A DNA stretch of 13,011 nt from positions 1 to 13,011 of the forward strand of contig JAFZUH010000179.1 of the NCBI GenBank assembly GCA_017618435.1. The letters are read 5' to 3'. Positions 8,045 to 13,011 of the stretch are shown here, one piece after another (within the stretch, counting starts at the first letter, position 1; each line of letters starts with the position of its first letter). Origin of the DNA: Bacteroidales bacterium. Its GTDB lineage: Bacteria; Bacteroidota; Bacteroidia; Bacteroidales; WCHB1-69. The notes beneath the pieces are model-generated. The model had not been told where the DNA came from. It saw nothing but the letters and a program-made list of their open reading frames with translations, and made no database searches. The translations under genes and the position numbers were made by a program.

Positions 8045-8994
8045 ATTGTTTTCACCTCTTTTTTAGACCAATAAGTTGCTATTGTCAAACCTGAAACTAT
8101 GTGCCAAATTGCCCACCATGCCGTTACCAAAAGCATGCCTCCCATGGCTGTACCTTGCGGAAATATGGCAGGATTGAACAACAAGGCCAACCCCAAACCA
8201 GAATTTTGTATCCCCGTTTCTATTGTCAATGTGCGTCTGTCACTTATTGGCAACCTGAACAGACTTGCCAAGCCGTAACCCGTAACAAGGGCTACCAAAT
8301 TGTGCAACAATACAATGACAAAAATATACGGAATATACCTGACAAATATCGAAAAATTGTTTCCAAAACTTACTGCTACCAATACAAAAAAGAAAAAAAT
8401 AGACAAATATTGCATCGGTTTGTGCATTTTCTTTGACAATGCCGGCAAAAATTTCGTGAAACAAATGCCCAAAACCAAAGGTATGCCCAAAAGAATAAAA
8501 ACCGTCTCCAACATTTGCCAAATATCTATATGTAAAGGTTGCAAGGCGGTTTGTGCCATACTATTGGCAATATTAACATACAAACCGCCCCAAAATGCAA
8601 AATTAAACGGAGTTGTAAGTGGAGAAAGAGTTGTGGTGACTGCTGTCAATGAAACGGACAATTCCGCATTGCCTTTGGAAAATTGGGTCATAAAATTAGA
8701 AATATTGCCCCCCGGACAAGAGGCCACCAACAACATGCCCATTGCAACCATCGGACTTATTATATTCTTGCAAACAACAACAATAACAAATGTCAAAAAA
8801 GGCAATGCCACCAATTGGGATAACAAACCCACAAAAATAGACTTCGGCGAATGGAAGACTTTTTTAAACACCTCCGGTTGCAAGCCTAAAGCAACACCAA
8901 ACATGATAAAGGCCAATACAATATTGACAATCCGCATGCCATGGACAGAAAAATTGATTTGTACATTATCTAATTGCAACAAGGATTCATACAT
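8041..8994 (-). CDS. Bile acid:sodium symporter family (BASS) transporter
   Basis: This is a polytopic inner-membrane protein of 317 residues from the chosen start, with about nine or ten hydrophobic segments. Family marks are the crossover-helix motif SCPGGNISNFMTQ (S92-Q104, with N97), the TTTLSPLTTP stretch after it, and ETGIQNSGLGLALL, where E259 and Q263 correspond to the sodium-site E260 and Q264 of the Neisseria ASBT homologue. BASS proteins couple sodium entry to uptake of organic anions; in bacteria the real substrate is often not bile acid, and none can be named here. Two longer starts exist, a TTG at 9042 and an ATG at 9033. I prefer the ATG at 8994 because it yields the familiar N-terminus (MYESLLQLDNVQINFS) and leaves a leader of about 60 nt after the predicted promoter. 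It overlaps the barrel gene by ATGA. A 249-codon open frame on the opposite strand is an antisense shadow. Confidence 0.85.
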   Translation of the reverse strand: MYESLLQLDNVQINFSVHGMRIVNIVLAFIMFGVALGLQPEVFKKVFHSPKSIFVGLLSQLVALPFLTFVIVVVCKNIISPMVAMGMLLVASCPGGNISNFMTQFSKGNAELSVSLTAVTTTLSPLTTPFNFAFWGGLYVNIANSMAQTALQPLHIDIWQMLETVFILLGIPLVLGICFTKFLPALSKKMHKPMQYLSIFFFFVLVAVSFGNNFSIFVRYIPYIFVIVLLHNLVALVTGYGLASLFRLPISDRRTLTIETGIQNSGLGLALLFNPAIFPQGTAMGGMLLVTAWWAIWHIVSGLTIATYWSKKEVKTI

Positions 8995-9060
8995 CTCGTC
9001 AATTTGTATTAAAAAACCCTGCAAAGATAGCATAAAAATCAATAACTAAACCAACTATGA

Positions 9061-9090
9061 CAAATGTACCAAGCAGTTTTATGTGTCAAA
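9061..9090 (-). promoter_or_regulatory. Predicted promoter of the symporter operon
   Basis: On the minus strand the sequence reads TTTG (9090-9087), an 18-nt spacer, then TACATTTG (9068-9061). This fits the Bacteroidota housekeeping promoter, TTTG about 19 nt upstream of TAnnTTTG. Transcription would begin near 9055, giving a leader of about 60 nt before the ATG at 8994. It is the best promoter match in the window because both boxes are present. Confidence 0.6.
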
Positions 9091-9193
9091 TTCAAACAAA
9101 ATATACCTGTTTCTAAAAAAGGGTTCAACACTTTGGTTCGGCAATAAAATTTCCCTTTTCCCGTTATTAAATATTCTTCAAAGTACAGCAACA

Positions 9194-10027
9194 ATGACAA
9201 AAAAAACAATTTTGATAACAGGGGCAAGCAGTGGTATCGGCTACAATACTGCTATGGTTTTGGCGGAACAAGGACACAAAGTATATGCTGCCGCCCGTCG
9301 TGTGGAAAAAATGGAACCCCTGCGACAAAAAGGCGTTATCCCAATCAAAATGGACGTTACCTCTGAAGATTCTATCAAAAATGGACTTAACATAATGGTG
9401 CAAAACGAAAAATCTATTGATGTATTAATCAACAATGCAGGTTATGGTTATTTCGGTGCCATTGAAAATGTTTCAATGGAAGAAGCCCATCGGCAGTTGG
9501 AGGTAAATGTTTTTGGTCTTGCACGTTTGTGTCAATTGGTATTGCCCATTATGCGGCAACAGGGTGCAGGACGTATTATCAACACCTCTTCCGTTGCAGG
9601 CAAAAGTGTATTGTACTTTGGAGGCTGGTATCATGTATCCAAATATGCCGTAGAAGCATTTAGTGATGCCTTAAGAATGGAAATGAAACCCTTTGGAATC
9701 GATGTCATATTGATAGAGCCGGGAGGAATCAAGACCGAGTGGGGAATTATTGCGGCACAACATTTGGCAGAATCATCTAAAGGCACAACTTACGAACAAC
9801 AAGGTTTGCAAGTGGCCGATTCTCTTGACAAAGTTTATCACATGAACATTTTGTCTCAACCGAAGGTGGTTACCAAAGCCATTTGCAAAGCCGTTAACAG
9901 CAAATATCCCCGTGTGCGTTATCGTGTAGGATTCGCGGCTGCAACCATATTGATATTGCACAATATTCTGCCTGCCCGTTGGTGGGATGCTTTGATGAGA
10001 ACTTTGTTTGGGAAAATAAAAATATAA
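9194..10027 (+). CDS. Short-chain dehydrogenase/reductase (SDR), classical type
   Basis: This 277-residue Rossmann-fold oxidoreductase has the full classical SDR motif set. It includes the cofactor loop TGASSGIG at 9-16, the structural NNAG at 80-83, S133 in NTSSVAG, the catalytic Y146-x-x-x-K150 (YHVSK), and the EPGGIKT loop at 175-181. The basic pair R35-R36 after the second strand favours NADP(H) over NAD(H). The C-terminus (about 235-277) has a hydrophobic stretch, ATILILHNILPARWW, that may sit on the membrane. The substrate is unknown. The reading frame is open upstream to a GTG at 9083, but the ATG at 9194 is correct because the nucleotide-binding strand KKTILITG begins immediately after it and the extension would overlap the divergent symporter promoter. 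I could not find a good -7 box. The gene ends at a hairpin shared with the convergent tRNA. Confidence 0.92.
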   Translation: MTKKTILITGASSGIGYNTAMVLAEQGHKVYAAARRVEKMEPLRQKGVIPIKMDVTSEDSIKNGLNIMVQNEKSIDVLINNAGYGYFGAIENVSMEEAHRQLEVNVFGLARLCQLVLPIMRQQGAGRIINTSSVAGKSVLYFGGWYHVSKYAVEAFSDALRMEMKPFGIDVILIEPGGIKTEWGIIAAQHLAESSKGTTYEQQGLQVADSLDKVYHMNILSQPKVVTKAICKAVNSKYPRVRYRVGFAAATILILHNILPARWWDALMRTLFGKIKI

Positions 10028-10053
10028 GTTTTCCTATTGACTGTTTGATAAAA

Positions 10054-10091
10054 AAATAAGAAAAAGTTGCAAAGGCAACTTTTTCTTATTT
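10054..10091. terminator. Bidirectional intrinsic terminator between SDR gene and tRNA
   Basis: A perfect 17-bp inverted repeat (10054-10070 and 10075-10091) closes on a 4-nt AAAG loop. The outer stem is A/T-rich, the inner part is GTTGC/GCAAC, and the right arm contains TTTTTCTTATTT. The left arm likewise gives a T-rich tail on the minus strand. It starts 26 nt after the SDR stop, and its other side lies 1 nt from the tRNA 3' end, so it is well placed to stop both convergent transcripts. Confidence 0.8.
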
Positions 10092-10092
10092 G

Positions 10093-10166
10093 TGGTCCCT
10101 CTTGGGCTCGAACCAAGGACCCTCTGATTATGAGTCAGATGCTCTAACCAGCTGAGCTAAGGGACC
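10093..10166 (-). tRNA. tRNA with CAT anticodon, probably tRNA-Ile2 (lysidine type)
   Basis: The 74-nt cloverleaf is complete on the minus strand. It has a 7-bp acceptor GGTCCCT/AGGGACC with discriminator A, D-arm GCTC/GAGC, anticodon stem TCTGA/TCAGA with loop CTCATAA, variable GGGTC, and T-arm CTTGG/CCAAG with loop TTCGAGC. The anticodon CAT is at 10130-10132. CAT could mean elongator Met, initiator Met or Ile2. The acceptor is nearly that of E. coli tRNA-Ile2 (GGCCCCT/AGGGGCC) and has the C4-G69 and C5-G68 pairs linked to recognition by the lysidine synthetase TilS, whereas E. coli elongator tRNA-Met has GGCTACG. The first base pair is a normal G-C, unlike the initiator. CCA is not encoded, so it must be added enzymatically. 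Confidence 0.92.
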
Positions 10167-10196
10167 CCAATTGATTGTCTCAATTGAAAAGTGTTG

Positions 10197-10204
10197 CAAA
10201 GATA
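10197..10204 (-). promoter_or_regulatory. Predicted -7 box of the tRNA gene
   Basis: On the minus strand this reads TATCTTTG, a perfect TAnnTTTG match, 30 nt upstream of the tRNA 5' end. Transcription would start near 10190, leaving a short 5' leader for RNase P to remove. The upstream -33 TTTG is not clear: a TTTG-like match lies only 12 nt away, so the spacing is poor. Confidence 0.45.
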
Positions 10205-10300
10205 TAATTTTTTTTCCAAAAAAATCGGTTTTTATATATATTTTTTCTTTTCATAGATTTTTTTAACGCTTCCACAATTAACCCAATAACTGAAAATAAT

Positions 10301-10753
10301 CTAAAACATCATTACTAAAACTGGCAACGGAATAATGCCATCATAGGTATATAATATATCTCCGCTATAGGTAGAACGCCCTCTATAAACATGATGATTA
10401 CCTATCGTATATATCGTATTCCCACTATAAGTGGAATTACCCTTATACACATATTTTCCGTCAAAAGTGATGACAATATCTCCACTATATGTGGATTTGC
10501 CTTGATATAAATGCTTGCCCTCCCACGTAAAAATGATATTACCACTATAATTTGATTGACCTTTGTAAACATACTTTCCATCATAAGTATAAAGTATGTT
10601 TCCGCTATAAGTACTTCTGCCTTGATATATATATTTTCCATCCCATGTATATACGGTATTTCCGCTATAAGTTGAAGCACCATAATACATATAACTTTGG
10701 GCAACAGACACAACACTCATCTGCACTAATACAACAAGCAACAATTTTTTCAT
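10301..10753 (-). CDS. Secreted small protein of six 20-residue repeats
   Basis: I do not recognise a named family for this 150-residue protein. A signal peptide (MKKLLLVVLVQMSVVSVAQS) is followed by six tandem repeats of exactly 20 residues, with STYSG or SNYSG at 27, 47, 67, 87, 107 and 127. The consensus is S-T-Y-S-G-[ND]-x-[LVI]-[YFI]-T-[WYF]-[DE]-G-K-[YH]-[VIL]-Y-[QK]-G. The last unit breaks off after YTYDG and ends in a hydrophobic tail, IIPLPVLVMMF. The aromatic/glycine pattern suggests short beta hairpins, loosely like MORN repeats but with a different period (20 rather than about 23). I infer export to the periplasm or surface; there is no lipobox cysteine and no T9SS domain. The frame is open to a TTG at 10780, but the ATG at 10753 starts the signal peptide. 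The gene stands alone between the tRNA and the lemA operon. Confidence 0.8.
   Translation of the reverse strand: MKKLLLVVLVQMSVVSVAQSYMYYGASTYSGNTVYTWDGKYIYQGRSTYSGNILYTYDGKYVYKGQSNYSGNIIFTWEGKHLYQGKSTYSGDIVITFDGKYVYKGNSTYSGNTIYTIGNHHVYRGRSTYSGDILYTYDGIIPLPVLVMMF
10334..10693 (-). repeat. Six tandem 60-bp coding repeats
   Basis: The repeat region of the small secreted protein has a period of exactly 60 bp with no insertions or deletions. On the plus strand a CTATA core, part of the complement of the Tyr-Ser-Gly codons, recurs at the same offset in all six copies (for example near 10365, 10425, 10485, 10545, 10605 and 10665). Other positions have diverged, mostly in ways that keep the protein pattern, so the copies are old rather than a recent slippage expansion. 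Confidence 0.8.
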
Positions 10754-10777
10754 ATCTATAAAGTCTAAACAATATTG

Positions 10778-10785
10778 CAAAATTA
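10778..10785 (-). promoter_or_regulatory. Predicted -7 box of the repeat-protein gene
   Basis: On the minus strand this reads TAATTTTG, a perfect TAnnTTTG match, 24 nt upstream of the ATG at 10753. No TTG is found at the expected -33 spacing and the region is very AT-rich, so a chance match is possible. Confidence 0.35.
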
Positions 10786-10990
10786 CAACTTTCTCTTTAT
10801 AAAATTAGAAATATTTTCCTACTTGAACTTTTATTATCGTTTTTCATAGTTTTGACTTTCTCTATCTTCATTTTGGCAAAACAAAAATACTTGCTTAAAA
10901 ATAGAAAAGTTAAGAGAACATTGTCTATCATATTATGACAGTCCTACCGATTACTAATAAAACACTTCCACAACAAGGGAAAAACAAAAA
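10786..10990. other. AT-rich intergenic stretch between repeat-protein gene and lemA terminator
   Basis: No gene is visible. A plus-strand TAGTTTTG (10847-10854), with TTG 21 nt upstream (10823-10825), resembles a promoter pointing at the lemA terminator and has no known gene behind it. A minus-strand TATTTTTG (10889-10882) also fits the -7 consensus but lacks a -33 partner. Given the AT content, both may be chance matches. Confidence 0.3.
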
Positions 10991-11016
10991 AAGACGCGAC
11001 TTCCATATCGCGTCTT
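10977..11016 (-). terminator. Intrinsic terminator of the TPM-lemA operon
   Basis: A 9-bp perfect stem AAGACGCGA/TCGCGTCTT (10991-10999 with 11008-11016) has an 8-nt loop. On the minus strand it is followed directly by TTTTTTTGTTTTT (about 10990-10977). It lies about 40 nt downstream of the lemA stop codon, and its GC-rich core plus T-run make it a textbook Rho-independent terminator in that direction. On the plus strand there is no T-run. Confidence 0.85.
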
Positions 11017-11056
11017 AGATAGACATTCTTATTCGGATTGTTTATTTCAATCTTTT

Positions 11057-11647
11057 TTAAAACTCTACTTTTGGTGCTTTTTCAGCCCCTGCTTCAGCCT
11101 CAAAATAAGGTTTCTTTTCAAATCCGAACATTCCCGATATGATATTATTCGGGAAACGGCGAATAAGCGTATTGAACGCCTTTGCTTGTTCGTTGAACTC
11201 ATTGCGGGCTACCGTACAACGGTTTTCAGTTCCCTCCAATTGGCTTTGCAAAGAAAGGAAATTTTCATTGGCTTTCAATTCCGGATAACTCTCACTGACA
11301 GCCATCAAACGTCCCAAGGCAGCACCTAACTCACCTTGTGCCTGTTGCCATTGAGCCAGTTGTTCGGGAGTAGCATTAGAAGGATCGATTGTAATTTGTG
11401 TAGCACGTGCTCTTGCACTTACTACGGCTTCCAAAGTAGCACTTTCGTGCGAAGCATAACCTTTTACTGTTGCCACCAGATTAGGTACCAAATCAAGCCG
11501 TCTCTGATACTGATTTTCTACTTGAGACCATGCCGTTTCTACATTTTCTTCTGCTACAACCATTGCATTGTACTTACCCATCGCCCAGAAAAAAACCAGT
11601 GCGACTGCCGCTACCACCAAAATGATAGACCATGTTCTTTTTTTCAT
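11057..11647 (-). CDS. lemA: LemA family membrane protein
   Basis: This 196-residue protein has one N-terminal membrane segment (about 7-24, IILVVAAVALVFFWAM) followed by the helical LemA domain. The typical signature starts with YNAMVVAEENVETAWSQVEN, then QRRLDLVPNLVATVKGY, then the HESATLEAVVSARA region, and near the end FNTLIRRFPNNIISGMFGFEKKPYFEAE. The length is normal for the family. LemA proteins are anchored in the inner membrane with a long helical domain; their biochemical role is not firmly known. It follows the TPM-domain gene by 54 bp, a pairing common in bacteria that suggests the two act together. It is the last gene before a strong intrinsic terminator. Confidence 0.93.
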   Translation of the reverse strand: MKKRTWSIILVVAAVALVFFWAMGKYNAMVVAEENVETAWSQVENQYQRRLDLVPNLVATVKGYASHESATLEAVVSARARATQITIDPSNATPEQLAQWQQAQGELGAALGRLMAVSESYPELKANENFLSLQSQLEGTENRCTVARNEFNEQAKAFNTLIRRFPNNIISGMFGFEKKPYFEAEAGAEKAPKVEF

Positions 11648-11701
11648 TGTGTTGAGATTTTTTATTAATATTATTGTTAATTATTTTTATTTTTCAAATA
11701 C

Positions 11702-12619
11702 TTACCACTTTCCACCGGCACCACCGCCAAATGACCTGCCTCCACCGAACGAACCGCCGCTGGAACCACCGCCACGCCAAGAAGACCTGCTTCCATAGGC
11801 AGCCCCTCCTGCAGCAGCAGAAGACACTGCAATGCTGGCAATTGTAAAAGGAACAATCCATTCATGCCCACAGCATTTGCAGTGATAATGTTTTTCTCCC
11901 CGACCTGCAGACATTGTTGTAGGTTCCTCCACAACCTTATTATGTTTATAACTTCCTCGTTTGGCACAATGAGGGCAAACGGGTTGCCGTCTGTATTTCC
12001 ATGTGACAATCAACATCACCAACAAACAGATAAAACTCAAAAAATTAAAGGCTCCCTCATGCGATTTTTGAGGACGATAGCCTAACAACAATTCCGCTTG
12101 TGCCGCTGTTGACAACAATTGGGCTTGTATTGCCTCGGCGGTTTCCATCATCGCCTTGTCTGTCTTACCCTCACGCATCAATGGAATAATAATATCATAA
12201 ACGATGTCCGAACAAACGGCATCAGTCATAATCCCTTCCAGACCGCCACCTGTACGCAATTGCACATCATGACTTTGGGCAGCCAAAAATACCAACATAC
12301 CCGTATTGGTCTTTTTATCGCCTATGCCCCAAGTATTAAACAAATTTTGCGAAAAATAAAAAGCATCAGCCTCACCAATATCTCCCAACAAAACAAACAC
12401 CAACTCCACGCCTGTTTTTTCATGCAAAGACACGCAAATATCATTAATCTTGGTCTTGGTTTGCCGACTTATCAAGGCGTCAGGGTTGCACACATAATCT
12501 TTTGCGTTGACCGTATGGGGATTAGGAACCGTCTTCACCGTGAACACTGCCCACGCCGACTGCACACACATCATCAACCCAAACAAAAGCACAAAACCTT
12601 TCTTTATCATTGTCTGCAT
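11702..12619 (-). CDS. TPM-domain (YgcG-like) protein with zinc ribbon and Gly-rich tail
   Basis: This 305-residue protein has a signal peptide (about 1-24, LLFGLMMCVQSAWA) and then a TPM domain (about 30-170). Features of that domain are VNDICVSLHEKTGVE-like helices, ELVFVLLGDIG, FNTWGIGDKKTNTGMLVFLA and the core LRTGGGLEGIMTD (121-133). A membrane segment follows at about 190-207. Next comes a likely cytoplasmic zinc ribbon with C215-x-x-C218 and C247-x-x-C250, and then a Gly/Ser-rich tail from about 270 to GGAGGKW. The TPM-TM-Gly-rich layout is that of YgcG-type membrane proteins. The zinc ribbon between the membrane segment and the tail is an addition not found in every member. It is the first gene of the pair with lemA (54-bp gap). 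A second ATG at 12610 (residue 4) is an equally good start for the signal peptide. Confidence 0.88.
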   Translation of the reverse strand: MQTMIKKGFVLLFGLMMCVQSAWAVFTVKTVPNPHTVNAKDYVCNPDALISRQTKTKINDICVSLHEKTGVELVFVLLGDIGEADAFYFSQNLFNTWGIGDKKTNTGMLVFLAAQSHDVQLRTGGGLEGIMTDAVCSDIVYDIIIPLMREGKTDKAMMETAEAIQAQLLSTAAQAELLLGYRPQKSHEGAFNFLSFICLLVMLIVTWKYRRQPVCPHCAKRGSYKHNKVVEEPTTMSAGRGEKHYHCKCCGHEWIVPFTIASIAVSSAAAGGAAYGSRSSWRGGGSSGGSFGGGRSFGGGAGGKW

Positions 12620-12646
12620 TTTTTACAAATATGATTTTTGACAATG

Positions 12647-12654
12647 CAAAAGTA
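12647..12654 (-). promoter_or_regulatory. Predicted -7 box of the TPM-lemA operon
   Basis: On the minus strand this reads TACTTTTG, a perfect TAnnTTTG match, 27 nt upstream of the ATG at 12619. A clear -33 TTG at normal spacing is not visible. It faces away from the biotin ligase -7 box, with 32 bp between them. Confidence 0.45.
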
Positions 12655-12686
12655 CTATTTTTTTCCCCATACTCACTAAAAAATTT

Positions 12687-12694
12687 TATCTTTG
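12687..12694 (+). promoter_or_regulatory. Predicted -7 box of the biotin ligase gene
   Basis: The sequence TATCTTTG is a perfect TAnnTTTG match, 37 nt upstream of the ATG at 12732. The leader that follows is AT-rich without a Shine-Dalgarno sequence, as is usual in Bacteroidota. The -33 region has only a T-run rather than TTG. Confidence 0.45.
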
Positions 12695-12731
12695 CAAAAA
12701 ACAATCATTATCTGCATAAATTGTATTGTTC

Positions 12732-13011
12732 ATGCCTAACGATTATATCTATCTAAAAGAGACCTCTTCAACGCAAACATACCTGAAATCTTTAGATGTG
12801 AATGCCTTGCCCGAATTTTATTGTGTTCGTACCGGTTTTCAACAACAAGGGAGAGGGCGTGGTTCCAATAGCTGGGAAAGTCTGCCCGATGAAAACCTAA
12901 TGATGAGCGTGTTGTTATTCCCCGATACAAGCCCTGAAAAACAATTTGACATATCGTGCATGACAGCCTTGGCATTAGTAGAAACAATATATCAAAACAC
13001 AGATATTCAAG
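12732..13011 (+). CDS. birA: Biotin-[acetyl-CoA-carboxylase] ligase, N-terminal part (cut by window end)
   Basis: The frame is open from the ATG at 12732 to the edge: 93 complete codons. The enzyme activates biotin with ATP to biotinyl-AMP and attaches it to a lysine of biotin carboxyl carrier domains. Visible marks are the early TSSTQ motif (11-15), which contacts biotin in the family, the adenylate/biotin-binding loop QQQGRGRGSNSWES (37-50) that corresponds to GRGRRGRKW of E. coli BirA, and the following strand NLMMSVLL (55-62). The catalytic domain starts at once, with no N-terminal helix-turn-helix, so this is a monofunctional (class I) ligase rather than the bifunctional repressor of E. 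coli. The C-terminal half is outside the window. It is divergent from the TPM gene across a 112-bp gap that holds -7 boxes for both. Confidence 0.9.
   Translation, partial: MPNDYIYLKETSSTQTYLKSLDVNALPEFYCVRTGFQQQGRGRGSNSWESLPDENLMMSVLLFPDTSPEKQFDISCMTALALVETIYQNTDIQ

Noticed and set aside
8300..9049. Plus-strand open frame of 249 codons
   Set aside because: It is antisense to the symporter gene, whose protein has intact BASS motifs. The opposite frame gives a Lys/Asn/Thr-rich sequence with no domain.
9083..9193. N-terminal extension of the SDR protein from a GTG start
   Set aside because: The 37 extra residues precede the usual SDR start, overlap the divergent symporter promoter, and include no domain or signal.
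10334..10693. CRISPR-like regular 60-bp periodicity
   Set aside because: The period lies in one reading frame with protein-level conservation, with no conserved-repeat/unique-spacer alternation. It encodes tandem protein repeats.
10402..10716. Second minus-strand frame of 104 codons in the repeat gene
   Set aside because: A shifted reading of the same 60-bp repeats. The frame with the signal peptide and regular STYSG units is the real one.
11677..12009. Minus-strand open frame of 110 codons overlapping the TPM gene end
   Set aside because: Out-of-frame shadow of the zinc-ribbon and Gly-rich coding region.
12736..12987. Minus-strand open frame of 83 codons at the right edge
   Set aside because: Antisense to the biotin ligase frame, which has clear TSSTQ and GRGRG motifs.

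Overview
The window looks like a chromosomal segment of a Bacteroidota (probably Bacteroidales) genome. Three things point there: a PorZ-like protein carrying a type IX secretion system (T9SS) C-terminal sorting domain, several perfect matches to the Bacteroidota -7 promoter box (TAnnTTTG), and AT-rich leaders without strong Shine-Dalgarno sequences. The content is mostly housekeeping and cell-envelope genes. I found no CRISPR array, no intact transposase and no recognisable defence island.

Layout from left to right. Positions 1-215 are non-coding and carry two direct copies of a 13-nt sequence, possibly the end of an insertion sequence lying off the left edge. Positions 216-8994 hold six minus-strand genes, transcribed right to left. 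First come a bile acid:sodium symporter family transporter and a small Omp85/BamA-type outer-membrane barrel, whose stop and start overlap in ATGA. After a 131-bp gap follow a PorZ-like T9SS protein, class II fumarase, a secreted TPR protein and a PolB-like 3'-5' exonuclease. These last four are separated by only 14, 26 and 29 bp and look like one transcription unit. A plus-strand short-chain dehydrogenase (9194-10027) is divergent from the symporter. It converges on a minus-strand tRNA with a CAT anticodon (best read as tRNA-Ile2), and a perfect 17-bp hairpin between them should terminate both.

The right part holds a small secreted protein made of six 20-residue repeats (10301-10753). Next is a LemA/TPM-domain pair (minus strand, 12619 to 11057) closed by a clear intrinsic terminator. 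The last feature is the start of a plus-strand biotin-protein ligase gene that runs off the right edge; it is divergent from the TPM gene, with promoter boxes for both in the 112-bp gap.

Functional themes are the cell envelope (PorZ, outer-membrane barrel, symporter, LemA/TPM, repeat protein) and central metabolism (fumarase, biotin ligase). The least explained items are the 20-residue repeat protein with its hidden 40-residue super-period, the possible insertion-sequence end at the left edge, and the placement of porZ next to fumC, a TPR gene and an exonuclease gene.
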